Shown here: in pieces, positions 39,393 to 48,515 of the stretch | Layout: each line of letters starts with the position of its first letter | How positions within the stretch are numbered: position 1 is the first letter of the stretch | From: Gammaproteobacteria bacterium TMED1 | Lineage (GTDB): Bacteria; Pseudomonadota; Gammaproteobacteria; Pseudomonadales; Azotimanducaceae | Assembly (NCBI GenBank): GCA_002167855.2 | Contig: NHBG02000020.1 | Location: forward strand, 86,947-150,946 | DNA length: 64,000 nucleotides | Direction of reading: 5' to 3' | Program-made: the position numbers and the translations under genes | Notes under the pieces: generated by a model | Databases searched by the model: none | Seen by the model: the letters and a program-made list of their open reading frames with translations, nothing else | What the model was told of the DNA's origin: nothing

Positions 39393-40391
39393 ATGGACCC
39401 ATTCACTCAGGGGGCAATAGGTGCAGCCCTATCCCAATCATTTGCACCAGCCGAGAAGGTAAAGAGCGCCACATTAGTCGGCGCCCTAAGCGGCATGGTG
39501 CCCGACCTTGATGTCTTAATTCGGTCCTCGACCGACCCGTTATTGTTTCTCGATTATCACCGGCAATTTACCCATGCATTGTTATTTGTTCCAATCGGCG
39601 CATTAGTCTGTTGTCTAGCTTTTTACCCTTTCGTGAGAAGCCTAACTTTTAAACAAACCTATTTTTTCTGTTTACTTGGTTACTTGACCCATGGGCTTCT
39701 CGATGCGTGTACGTCATATGGAACCATGCTCTTTTGGCCCCTTTCAGAAACTCGTATCGCCTGGAACAATATTTCCGTGATAGATCCATTGGTAACCATT
39801 CCATTAATCTTCTGCGTAATACTTGCGGCGAGGAAACGGAGACCTTTCTTTGCCCAACTGGGAATAGTCTGGATGCTAAGTTACCTCGTAATCGGATTTG
39901 TACAGAAAGAGCGTGCTGAGATACTGGGAAAGCAATTAGCTTTTGATCGTGGGCATATTCTTATCAATCTTGAAGCTAAACCTAGCTTTGGAAATCTCGT
40001 GCTATGGAAGATCATCTATGAAACAGAAAACAACTATTTCGTTGATGCTGCACGATTGGGAATTAAGGCATATTTAATACCAGGGAAATCATTAGAAAAA
40101 CTTAACCTCAAAAAACATTTCCCGAAACTTAATCGAGAAAGCCAGCAAGCGAAGGATATCGATAGATTTCGCAAGTTCTCAATGGGTTACCTGGCTCTCG
40201 ATCCCAATCACATAAATAGAATTATAGATTCTCGGTACTCTATGATACCGAATGAAATTGAACCAATTTGGTCCATTGAATTAGCACCGTCTCCAACACC
40301 CAATGCAAGCCAACACGTTAGCTTCATTACAAACCGATCAAATTCCCAACAAAAACTAAGGCAGTTGATTACCATGATCAAAGGAGACTAA
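39393..40391 (+). CDS. YdjM-like inner-membrane metal-dependent hydrolase family protein
   Basis: 332 aa. The N-terminal half matches the YdjM/YbcI (LexA-regulated membrane protein) family: MDPFTQGAIGAALSQS, then ALSGMVPDLDVL, DYHRQFTHALLFVP and LGYLTHGLLDACTSYGTML. The conserved His/Asp residues in these motifs are thought to bind metal. About four membrane helices end near YLVIGFVQKERAEILG, and a soluble C-terminal domain of about 150 residues follows. Molecular function is unknown for the family. It is single and converges with the HupE gene. Confidence 0.88.
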   Translation: MDPFTQGAIGAALSQSFAPAEKVKSATLVGALSGMVPDLDVLIRSSTDPLLFLDYHRQFTHALLFVPIGALVCCLAFYPFVRSLTFKQTYFFCLLGYLTHGLLDACTSYGTMLFWPLSETRIAWNNISVIDPLVTIPLIFCVILAARKRRPFFAQLGIVWMLSYLVIGFVQKERAEILGKQLAFDRGHILINLEAKPSFGNLVLWKIIYETENNYFVDAARLGIKAYLIPGKSLEKLNLKKHFPKLNRESQQAKDIDRFRKFSMGYLALDPNHINRIIDSRYSMIPNEIEPIWSIELAPSPTPNASQHVSFITNRSNSQQKLRQLITMIKGD

Positions 40392-40455
40392 GGATTTTCA
40401 TAGAGTGAAAAAGGTTCCCTCGATTCCAACTGGGAAACAAAATGATTCCAAACGT

Positions 40456-41394
40456 TTAGATGAGGAAACTGATACTTCTGTCGATAAACCAATAAGCAGA
40501 AACAACTCCAATACAATAACTGGCTAATGCTCTACCAAAATTTTGGAACCAGGCCCAATTTCGGAGATAATTGAGGACGAGAAGTATAATTAGGGCAAAA
40601 ATCACTTGGCCAATCTCGACTCCAATGTTGAAAAAAATGAGCCCCACGACCACCTCAGTTTGTGGCAACCCAATTTCGCTAAGTACTGCCGCAAAGCCTA
40701 GGCCGTGAAGCAATCCAAAAGAGCTTGACACGATAATTGGGTGCCGCCATGTAAGATTATCCCTTGGTCCACGCGCTATCTCTGCTGCTAAAAATAAAAC
40801 ACTTAAGGCTATCACTGCCTCTATTGGTGGAACAGGTAGTCTGACAACGTCAAGTGCAGCTAGTGCAAGAGTGATCGAATGCGCTAAAGTGAAGCCAGTG
40901 ATAGTTACTAATATTCTGCGTATGTCTCGAGCAATCAAAATCAGGCAAAGAACAAAAAGTAAGTGATCAAAACCTATCCAAATATGTTCTGTTCCCAACC
41001 AGGCATATTGAGCGGAAATGCTTAGCACCTCTTCTCGGTTCGGCACTTTCCACTCATAATCACCGCCTGATAACGTCAAAGTATATTTTTCACCACTGAG
41101 AAATACCATTTTGATGACGGTTGAATTATTTACACCAGAGCTTGGATAGGAAAACGAAATGCGCGAACCTGCAAGATCCTCGGCACACCTATAAATAACC
41201 TTTGCCCTCGGCTCTAGCTGACAAAATTGTGGCAATTGAATAGAAGGCATGTTCGAAGCTAAGGTCTGTGGTGGCGCTTCCACACGCACGGTATATCGGT
41301 AGGATCCTATTTCATTCAGCTCAACATATAGAGGCCGGAAATCATCCGCTAGAACCGAGTTACCGATTAAAAGCCATAAAAGAAAACTGATCAT
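40456..41394 (-). CDS. HupE/UreJ-family membrane protein
   Basis: 312 aa. A signal peptide (MISFLLWLLIGNSVLADD) and a periplasmic beta-rich domain of about 120 residues come first. The HupE/UreJ membrane part begins at YAWLGTEHIWIGFDHLLFVLCLILI and includes ITGFTLAHSITLALAAL and FGLLHGLGFAAVLSEIG, with clustered His that suggest metal transport. HupE proteins are linked to nickel, but no hydrogenase or urease genes are in the window. It overlaps the upstream parvulin gene by 4 nt; this pair recurs in many proteobacteria with unknown role. Confidence 0.85.
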   Translation of the reverse strand: MISFLLWLLIGNSVLADDFRPLYVELNEIGSYRYTVRVEAPPQTLASNMPSIQLPQFCQLEPRAKVIYRCAEDLAGSRISFSYPSSGVNNSTVIKMVFLSGEKYTLTLSGGDYEWKVPNREEVLSISAQYAWLGTEHIWIGFDHLLFVLCLILIARDIRRILVTITGFTLAHSITLALAALDVVRLPVPPIEAVIALSVLFLAAEIARGPRDNLTWRHPIIVSSSFGLLHGLGFAAVLSEIGLPQTEVVVGLIFFNIGVEIGQVIFALIILLVLNYLRNWAWFQNFGRALASYCIGVVSAYWFIDRSISFLI

Positions 41395-42272
41395 AAGTCG
41401 GTATTGGGCTCTCGAATTTTTATCCGATACCGTTCCTTCAACTCTCCATATAATCGATCGAGTTCGACTCTAACCTTTATCTGGGAAACATCATCGATCA
41501 GCCTAGCTTTTACCTGATCAAAATGAGGCAAGTATCCTTCATTTTTACTAGTGACTAGAATGAGGTGCAACCCATATTCCGATTTGAAAGGACCGCGCCA
41601 AAGTGTCTCTTCTTGCTCGAGAGCAAATATATTCGAAGCAAAAGAAGAGCCAAAGTGCGATGCAATTTCCCTTTCATTTTTGTTCACATAGTTTCGATGA
41701 TACAAGAAGTGGTCACCTCGCGAGGACGCAAGATGAAAAGGTAAGCGAATATTATTGAGCGCGGCCAACTCAGCTTTTGCTAAATCGTTGATGGCATCTG
41801 CATGAAGGTCTCGGGAGAAGAAAACATGAGTAAAGGTAACCTTAGCCGGAACCGCGTAGCGATTCCTATTTTGGTCGAAATAATTCCCCAACTCCTCTTC
41901 TGTAAGCTCAAGCGTCTCATATATAAAACCCTGGTTAATATATTCTAGCTGAGCTATCAAACGACGCCTCGCTAAATAACTATTTTGATCAAGCCCTAGC
42001 GAGATAGCCTCGCGATACATTACCTCTTCACGTATATAGTCCTCAGATAACTTGTCTCTGAGATCTGTATCGAGCGATCCTAGATACTTTGCTGCAGACA
42101 CCCGATCGAGACGAGGGTCACGAGATAGTATTAGTCCTAGTAGTTCATCATCGCCCACTTGTATGACAGTATCATCGAACTCCTTTGGAGACAGAAACTC
42201 GAAGATGACAAATAAGAGACCCCCAATAATCAGAAAATGTAGTAGCGGCTCTTTCAAAAGTTTTTTAAACAA
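41391..42272 (-). CDS. Membrane-anchored parvulin-type peptidyl-prolyl isomerase
   Basis: 293 aa. An N-terminal helix (LLHFLIIGGLLFVIFEFL) anchors a SurA/PpiC-like chaperone region (EDYIREEVMYREAISLGLDQNSYLARRRL) in the periplasm. A rotamase-like domain runs about 150-270 (VPAKVTFTHVFFSRD ... WRGPFKSEYGLHLILV). It is sequence-divergent from typical parvulins. It directly overlaps the HupE/UreJ gene, so it may fold or assemble that protein (inference). Confidence 0.83.
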   Translation of the reverse strand: MFKKLLKEPLLHFLIIGGLLFVIFEFLSPKEFDDTVIQVGDDELLGLILSRDPRLDRVSAAKYLGSLDTDLRDKLSEDYIREEVMYREAISLGLDQNSYLARRRLIAQLEYINQGFIYETLELTEEELGNYFDQNRNRYAVPAKVTFTHVFFSRDLHADAINDLAKAELAALNNIRLPFHLASSRGDHFLYHRNYVNKNEREIASHFGSSFASNIFALEQEETLWRGPFKSEYGLHLILVTSKNEGYLPHFDQVKARLIDDVSQIKVRVELDRLYGELKERYRIKIREPNTDL

Positions 42273-42320
42273 CTGGATCTCCAGATCTAGCGAATAACCC
42301 CGTGGGATTTGTTATAGCAG

Positions 42321-44312
42321 CTACTTCTTGAAGGCGTTGGGATCTAAATTTTTTGAAAGCACGGCCAGTATTTGACCATTACTGACTTGATCACCTTCAA
42401 CGACAAACATTTGTTCTATAAAACCACTATGCGGTGACTCAATCCGATGTTCCATCTTCATTCCTTCCAATATAATTAGTAATTGTCCTTCTATAACCGA
42501 TTCTCCTTTGCTAACGTAAGTCGCTACAACATTTCCTGGCATTGGTGCAGAAAGTCCACCCCCTACGTCTGTGGCAGACGGATCAGGAAATCTCGGCTCC
42601 TCATATAATTCAATTTGGCCCATTGGACCATGAACGAACCAAAGATTGTCTTCTACCAAAACAGTAAATGGAACTAAACGACCCTGTATCTCAAGAGCGA
42701 TCTCTCTGCCATCCCTATGCTTAATTGCAACGGACAAATCACGATTATCGATAGAAACGCTGTAACTTCCATCACGTTGCGATTGGTAATCTAGAACAAA
42801 CATCTCCCCCTGAAAAAGATACACTACCGTCTCTGGGGGCATTTCCGAATTTCGCCATCCACTGGGCAAACTAGAAAGTACCTTTGCTTTCGCTCTACGA
42901 TCCCCCTGTGCAACCATCGCCGCCGCAATAGATGCCTCAACAACATCCGAGCGAGATGGGGACCAATTTCTCGGTGGGTCAAACCGTTCTATGAAATCAG
43001 TCGTGGTATCACCATCGAGAAACGCTTGCGTTCGCAATACTTCGACTAGGAAATCGCGGTTTGAGGTTATACCCTTTATTCTGGTCGTCTCCAGCACTCG
43101 AGCAAGTCGCAAAGCTGCCTCTTCACGCGTCGGCGCATGGACAATTACTTTCGCCAGCATCGGGTCAAATTCAATACCAATGGTGCTTCCAGTCTCTACT
43201 CCGGTATCATAGCGGGCATCAGCCAAACTTGATCGCTCAAACAATAAGAGCCTTCCAGATGTTGGCAAAAAGTCTTGCTTGGGATCTTCCGCATAAACCC
43301 TTGCCTCAATTGCGTGCCCATCAATCGTTATATCATTTTGCTTGAAACCTAACCTCTGACCCTGAGCTATGCGGATTTGCTCTCGCACAAGATCAATCCC
43401 TGTAATTTCTTCGGTAACCGGGTGTTCAACCTGCAGACGAGTATTCATCTCGAGAAACCAAAAATCTTTCCCATCAACCAGGAATTCAACAGTCCCCGCA
43501 GAGTAGTAATCGATTGCCTTCGCTGCCGCCACTGCGGCGTCACCCATCTTTTGCCTTAGTTCTTCGGTTACAACAGAGGACGGAGCTTCCTCAATAATTT
43601 TTTGATGACGCCTTTGAATGGAACATTCCCGTTCAAAGCAATGAACAAGATTTCCATGGTGATCCCCAAACACTTGTATCTCTATATGTCGGGAAGAAGC
43701 TAGCCACCTTTCAAGGAAGATTCTATCGTCACCGAAGGCTGTAGCAGCTTCTCTCCGCGCACTCTCAACCGCTTCGAGTAATTCTGTCTCCGTTAACACA
43801 ATACGCATACCCTTCCCGCCGCCGCCCGCTGATGCTTTCACGAGAAGTGGATAACCAATATCCAAAGCCAGCTTAACAATATCGGCTCCTTTAGCGATCT
43901 CAATAGAAGGTAGGGTAGGAACTCCGGCCTTGATCATAAGACTTTTAGAAGATAGCTTATCCCCCATCTGGGCGATAGCATTGACGGAGGGACCCACCCA
44001 AATTATCCCTGCTTCAATCACCGATGCCGCAAAAGTCTTATTTTCTGACAGAAAACCATAGCCAGGGTGAATCGCATCCACACCGGTTCTCTTGGCCGCT
44101 ACCAAGACCTTATTTTGGTTTAGGTAGGTCTCAAGAGACGTTTCCCCATCAAGAGAGACAGCTTGATCAGCTTCGCTGACAAACGGTTCATTAACATCTC
44201 CATCGGCATAGACCGCGACCGTACTTATTCCCATATTGTGTGCCGAACGCATTATTCTGCGAGCGATCTCCCCGCGATTTACAATCAACATTTTTTTGAT
44301 ACGATGAACCAT
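42321..44312 (-). CDS. Acyl-CoA carboxylase biotin-containing (alpha) subunit
   Basis: The ORF opens at a TTG (44327) inside the upstream stop region; I take the ATG at 44312, 2 nt after the beta-subunit stop, or alternatively 44291 (MLIVNRGEIARR). The biotin carboxylase domain has the ATP-grasp motif KASAGGGGKGMRIV and CSIQRRHQKIIEEAPS, and EMNTRLQVEHPVTE. A BT linker (about 500-580) precedes the biotinyl domain, with EGMKMEH around Lys624 of the long ORF. Together with the downstream-neighbour beta subunit it resembles 3-methylcrotonyl-, geranyl- or propionyl-CoA carboxylases. The substrate is not decided by these motifs. Confidence 0.9.
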   Translation of the reverse strand: MVHRIKKMLIVNRGEIARRIMRSAHNMGISTVAVYADGDVNEPFVSEADQAVSLDGETSLETYLNQNKVLVAAKRTGVDAIHPGYGFLSENKTFAASVIEAGIIWVGPSVNAIAQMGDKLSSKSLMIKAGVPTLPSIEIAKGADIVKLALDIGYPLLVKASAGGGGKGMRIVLTETELLEAVESARREAATAFGDDRIFLERWLASSRHIEIQVFGDHHGNLVHCFERECSIQRRHQKIIEEAPSSVVTEELRQKMGDAAVAAAKAIDYYSAGTVEFLVDGKDFWFLEMNTRLQVEHPVTEEITGIDLVREQIRIAQGQRLGFKQNDITIDGHAIEARVYAEDPKQDFLPTSGRLLLFERSSLADARYDTGVETGSTIGIEFDPMLAKVIVHAPTREEAALRLARVLETTRIKGITSNRDFLVEVLRTQAFLDGDTTTDFIERFDPPRNWSPSRSDVVEASIAAAMVAQGDRRAKAKVLSSLPSGWRNSEMPPETVVYLFQGEMFVLDYQSQRDGSYSVSIDNRDLSVAIKHRDGREIALEIQGRLVPFTVLVEDNLWFVHGPMGQIELYEEPRFPDPSATDVGGGLSAPMPGNVVATYVSKGESVIEGQLLIILEGMKMEHRIESPHSGFIEQMFVVEGDQVSNGQILAVLSKNLDPNAFKK

Positions 44313-44314
44313 AG

Positions 44315-45991
44315 CTACATTCGCCAAACGCCAAAGCCCTTGGCTCCCTCGATTTTGTTAGAATGCACGGCAGATAATGAGATCGAAAGATGGGCTCGCG
44401 TATCTCGGGGGTCGATCAATCCATCGTCCGAAATCGCTGCTGTTGCTAACAGTGCTAGTGAGGCTTCTTCTAAGGTAGACTCCACTGCTGCAACGCGCTT
44501 CTTGTCTGCCTCCTCATCAAAAGTCTCGCCACGTCTTTCCGCAGCCTGACGTCCCACGATTGTCATTACCCCTGCTTGTTGTCTAGGACCCATAACAGCG
44601 ATTTTTGCTGTTGGCCATATAAAAGTGAATCGGGTGCCATAAGCCCGCCCGCTCATTCCGTAGTTTCCTGCACCGTATGAGGCAGCCGGTATTACGGAAA
44701 AGTGTGGCACCGTAGAATTTGCAACAGCATTTATCATCTTCGAACCATTCTTGGTAATCCCTCCTCGTTCAAAGTCAGTTCCAACTATATAACCCGTGAT
44801 GTTATGTAGAAATAGCAAAGGAGTATCGATCTGATTACAGAGCTGTATAAACTGTGTCGCTTTCTCTGCAGCCTCCGACATAAGAGGCCCATTGTTTCCA
44901 AGGATTCCGATTGGATAACCGTCTATCGAAGCCCAACCAGTAACTAAGGTAGGTCCATAGCGTGGTTTGAATTCTTCAAATCTAGAGCCGTCCACGATCC
45001 TAGCAATGACCTCACGCATATCAAAAGGCTTTGTGAGATCGCGATTCACAATACCAAGTAGTTCCTCCATATCATAGACTGGCGGATCTGCAGGAAGACT
45101 GGGGCCAGGACCCCATTTGCGCCAATTAAGATGCCCAATCACCTCTCGACAAATGCGAATGCCATCATGCTCATCTTCGGCAAGATAATCTCCTAGCCCA
45201 GACACTTGAGTATGCATCTCCGCTCCACCTAAATCTTCTGCATTCGCGTCTTCGCCAGTTGCCATTTTGACCAGAGGCGGACTGCCGAGGAAAACCTTAG
45301 ATTGTTTCTTAATAAAAATGTTGTAATCGCTCATCCCGGGCTGATACGCCCCGCCCGCTGCAGATGCACCAAAAACAACAGACACAGTAGGGATACGCAT
45401 CTGCGATAGCTCAGTAATTTCGTAGAAAAGCCTTCCCGACTCTGCAAAATGGCTCGTCGCGGCTGCTGTTTTAATTCTTTTCTCTCGCGAGTCACTCTTA
45501 CTGGAACCAACACTTTTGCTACCCCCATCACTCCCACTGCGACCTCTCAAATCAGCTCCAGCAGACTCTACGAATTGCACGTAGGGTAATCGATTGGTTC
45601 TCGCAATCTCGATGCCTCGCATCAACTTTTTACTGTTCCACGCGTTAAACGCGCCCGCCCGAACAGAGGGATCGTGGCCCAAAATTACACATTCTGTGTC
45701 AGCGATAACACCAATACCCACGATAAATCCTGAACCAGTTTTTACATGAGAGTTATAAGCGGCCAGGGGGCTAACCTCGAGGAATGGCGAATCCCTATCT
45801 AGCACCAGCGAGATTCGCTGACGGAGCGGTAACTTATTACGAGATCGCAGTCGATCCATAGCTTCTTTGCCACCGCCCTGTGCCGCTTCGCTATGAAGAT
45901 TTGCTATGAAAGCTAATTCTTTAAGCATTTCCTCCCGGTTAGATAGATATTCGTCAGATCGAACATCCAGTTTTGACTTGATCATCTGCAT
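44315..45991 (-). CDS. Acyl-CoA carboxylase carboxyltransferase (beta) subunit
   Basis: 558 aa. Two crotonase-like halves. The N half shows AYNSHVKTGSGFIVGIGVI, YVQFVESAGADL and SVVFGASAAGGAYQPGMSDY, with FLGSPPLVKMATGEDANAEDLGGAEMHTQVSGLGDYLA (acyl-CoA side). The C half has FLHNITGYIVGTDFERGGITKNGSKMINAVANSTVPHFSVIPAASYGAGNYGMSGRAY. These are hallmark MccB/AtuC/LiuB-type sequences. It transfers carboxyl from biotin on the alpha subunit to a CoA ester. The genes are consecutive on one strand with a 2-nt gap. Leucine or isoprenoid degradation is the likely setting, but unproven. Confidence 0.92.
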   Translation of the reverse strand: MQMIKSKLDVRSDEYLSNREEMLKELAFIANLHSEAAQGGGKEAMDRLRSRNKLPLRQRISLVLDRDSPFLEVSPLAAYNSHVKTGSGFIVGIGVIADTECVILGHDPSVRAGAFNAWNSKKLMRGIEIARTNRLPYVQFVESAGADLRGRSGSDGGSKSVGSSKSDSREKRIKTAAATSHFAESGRLFYEITELSQMRIPTVSVVFGASAAGGAYQPGMSDYNIFIKKQSKVFLGSPPLVKMATGEDANAEDLGGAEMHTQVSGLGDYLAEDEHDGIRICREVIGHLNWRKWGPGPSLPADPPVYDMEELLGIVNRDLTKPFDMREVIARIVDGSRFEEFKPRYGPTLVTGWASIDGYPIGILGNNGPLMSEAAEKATQFIQLCNQIDTPLLFLHNITGYIVGTDFERGGITKNGSKMINAVANSTVPHFSVIPAASYGAGNYGMSGRAYGTRFTFIWPTAKIAVMGPRQQAGVMTIVGRQAAERRGETFDEEADKKRVAAVESTLEEASLALLATAAISDDGLIDPRDTRAHLSISLSAVHSNKIEGAKGFGVWRM

Positions 45992-46101
45992 TCGTTTTTC
46001 TTCACCATTTTCTTGACCTTTATCTTACTCAAAACATGCTATCGCCGTATTCGGTTAGAAACAAATCTCAAGCAAAACTTTCGAAATAGCACATTGTTTC
46101 G

Positions 46102-46755
46102 CTAAAGGAATGTCGCCCAGTTTTCAAAAGGTTCTCTTTCCGTTACCAGTTGGTTCACAGCGGCTTTTTCGTTGGCATATCCGATCGCACAGCCACAAAA
46201 TAGCATCAAATCAGGAGTTGGTTTAATGAAACTGGCCACAGCAGAAGGTTTGTTCGCCCATGACTCCTGAGCACAGGTGTCGAGCCCCTCTTGCTTGGCC
46301 AAGAGCATAAAATTTTGAAGGAACATACCCAAATCAGACCACTGTGGCCGACCCATAATACGGTCTACATAAACAAAAATCGCTGCGGGCGCGCCAAAAA
46401 ACGTAAAGTTACGTTCTAGGTGCGCATATCTCGCTGCCTTATCATCACGCGCAATGCCCAAAAGAGCATACATATCCTCTCCACACTTGAACCGAGAAGA
46501 ACGATAAGGTTCTTTTAAATTTGGTGGATAGATCGAGTACTCAGGTGTTTCCAACTCCAAACACGCTTCGAAATGGCCCAGAAAACTCTTCATCGAACTC
46601 CCATTCAGAATGAATACTCTCCAGGGTTGAAGGTTACCCCCACTAGGGGCTCGGCAGGCCTGACTCAACAACTTCGAAATCATCTCATTAGATACCGGCT
46701 CGGTCAGAAAACTCCGAATTGAACGCCTTGAGGCAATTGCTTCAGAAACATCCAT
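46102..46755 (-). CDS. Nitroreductase-family FMN oxidoreductase
   Basis: 217 aa. DVSEAIASRRSIRSFLTEPV is the N-terminal FMN-phosphate motif (RRSIR). ACRAPSGGNLQPWRVFIL follows, and the C-terminal half carries DLGMFLQNFMLLAKQEGLDTCAQESWANKPSA. It uses NAD(P)H to reduce nitro groups, quinones or enones; the physiological substrate is unknown. It is about 110 bp from the carboxylase operon on the same strand, and its order with SDRs and the amidohydrolase may mark one catabolic region. Confidence 0.88.
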   Translation of the reverse strand: MDVSEAIASRRSIRSFLTEPVSNEMISKLLSQACRAPSGGNLQPWRVFILNGSSMKSFLGHFEACLELETPEYSIYPPNLKEPYRSSRFKCGEDMYALLGIARDDKAARYAHLERNFTFFGAPAAIFVYVDRIMGRPQWSDLGMFLQNFMLLAKQEGLDTCAQESWANKPSAVASFIKPTPDLMLFCGCAIGYANEKAAVNQLVTEREPFENWATFL

Positions 46756-46858
46756 AGCTAGTCATCTTTGATTTACCGAAAGAAGTTATTCATAAACAAC
46801 ATAATATCTAGAGTCACAAATATGGCTATCAAAGGCTAAGGCCAAACTATCATTATGG

Positions 46859-47683
46859 TTACTTAACAAGATGAGCGCGATCTCTTGTAACATCATCGCT
46901 ACGCTCCATATGCATCATCCCTCGAATAACCATCAACTCACCGGTCACATGGGAGGCAGCTTCCGACGCGAGAAAAACGCACGCATCTGCCACATGATGT
47001 GGCTCGTTGGGCATCAGTAGCGGCGGCACACGAGTACCATCTTTACGAATATTTGGCGGAACATGTCCCGCTTTCCGAATCCCTGGCGTCGCAGTAAAAC
47101 CTGGAGCCACGCAGTTCACGTTGATAGGATGATTTTCTCGCGCGTATATTAAGGCTAGTGTCTTTGTAAAATTAATCATACCCGCCTTAGCAGCTGCATA
47201 AGCTGGTAAAGCAGGGTTAAGGTTTATTCCTGCCGTCGAGGAAATATTAATTATCTTCCCCCCTGTACCCTGCTCAACCATAATTTTCCCCGCGGCTACA
47301 TCGCACAAGAACGCGCTATCTAGGTTAAGCTTTATCTGTCGTTGCCATTCCGATAAGGAAGCTTTATCCAAATCGAAACCTCCTGCCCCACCGGAATTAG
47401 CAACCATAATATCCAAGCGACCAAACTTCTCTAACGTTTTATCCATTAAACGATCTATCTGGTCTGGCTCTGTCACATCAGTCGAGATTGCGAGCGAGTC
47501 ACGCCCAAGCCCTCGAATTTCTTGAGCAACGCGATCTAACCTCTCCTGCTGTCTAGCTGCGACGACCACATGCGCACCAGCCCTAGCATAGGCTTTACTG
47601 ATTTCCTCACCGATACCACTACCACCGCCAGTAACAATTGCAACCTTATCTTTTAGGCTAAAAGCCTCTAACTCGAATGTCAT
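46859..47683 (-). CDS. Short-chain dehydrogenase/reductase
   Basis: The ORF opens at 47716 but the ATG at 47683 has AAGGAG 8 nt upstream and starts the usual SDR N-terminus (MTFELEAFSLKDKVAIVTGG), giving 274 aa. Motifs: GGGSGIGEE for the cofactor, NSGGAGG (NAG-like), catalytic Ser in INISSTAG, and YAAAK for Tyr/Lys. LALIYARENHPINVNCVAPGFTATPGI is standard. It lies 11 nt after the preceding SDR gene. The substrate is unknown; the cofactor pocket (AARQ) suggests NADP. Confidence 0.9.
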   Translation of the reverse strand: MTFELEAFSLKDKVAIVTGGGSGIGEEISKAYARAGAHVVVAARQQERLDRVAQEIRGLGRDSLAISTDVTEPDQIDRLMDKTLEKFGRLDIMVANSGGAGGFDLDKASLSEWQRQIKLNLDSAFLCDVAAGKIMVEQGTGGKIINISSTAGINLNPALPAYAAAKAGMINFTKTLALIYARENHPINVNCVAPGFTATPGIRKAGHVPPNIRKDGTRVPPLLMPNEPHHVADACVFLASEAASHVTGELMVIRGMMHMERSDDVTRDRAHLVK

Positions 47684-47694
47684 ACTGAGACTCC

Positions 47695-48486
47695 TTACGC
47701 GTAAGCTGAGGCCCATTCAGAGCCACGCACAACTAGATTTTCACCGGTCATAATGTCAGACCCGGATGACGCAAAAAACACCACGGCATTAGCAATATTC
47801 TGAGGCTTACCCGGTAAAGCTAAAGAATTTACTTCTGCTGATTGTAATTGTTGACGCCTTTTGTGCTCCTCGTCAGGCATACCAGGAATCCCTTGCTCCG
47901 GAACCTCAACACTGCCTGGCGATACGCAATTCACATTTATATTGTGGACAGACCAACTTATCGCGAGCGACCGGGTCAAGTTAATCACAGCTGCTTTTGA
48001 CGCCGCAAAGTGAGCAGCATTTTCCTCACCCTTTATACCTGATGAAGAACCAATATTTACAATCTTACCACCCTTCTGTTTCATCATCTCCTTGGCAGCC
48101 GCAACACTGCAAAGAAACGTCCCATTTAGGTTAAGCGACATACACTTACACCATTCTTGGTAAGACAGGTCTTCTGGATTCCCAAATGAGATTTCCCCGG
48201 CATTATTTACCAATATGTCGATGCTGCCAAAAACGTCTAAAGCTTGAAGAATAAGCCGATCGACTTGAGAGGGATCAGTTACATCTGCCACAACAGAAAC
48301 CGCATCACGGCCCATATCTTTAATCGCCTCAACCACTTTATCCAAGCTGTTTCGATTCCTGCCAACCACCACTACGCGCGCTCCGGCTTTCGCTAGGGTC
48401 AGAGCAATAGAGCTTCCGATACCATGGGACGTCCCACCTCCGCCAGTGACAATCGCAACCTTGTTTACTAGTTCAAACTGATACAT
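47695..48486 (-). CDS. Short-chain dehydrogenase/reductase-like protein lacking the catalytic Tyr
   Basis: 263 aa with a normal SDR scaffold: GGGGTSHGIGSSIALTLAKAGARVVVVGRN, VNNAGEISFG, INIGSSSGI-like VNIGSSSGIKGEE and NVNCVSPGSVEVP. The catalytic YxxxK is replaced by HFAASK: the codon is TTT, so Tyr is Phe. Ser and Lys remain. It may be a poor or altered oxidoreductase, a structural partner, or simply degraded. It sits between the amidohydrolase (29 nt) and the next SDR gene (11 nt), so it is co-transcribed with both. Confidence 0.88.
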   Translation of the reverse strand: MYQFELVNKVAIVTGGGGTSHGIGSSIALTLAKAGARVVVVGRNRNSLDKVVEAIKDMGRDAVSVVADVTDPSQVDRLILQALDVFGSIDILVNNAGEISFGNPEDLSYQEWCKCMSLNLNGTFLCSVAAAKEMMKQKGGKIVNIGSSSGIKGEENAAHFAASKAAVINLTRSLAISWSVHNINVNCVSPGSVEVPEQGIPGMPDEEHKRRQQLQSAEVNSLALPGKPQNIANAVVFFASSGSDIMTGENLVVRGSEWASAYA

Positions 48487-48515
48487 TCAACCTCCAGAAA
48501 TACCCAATTATTCAT

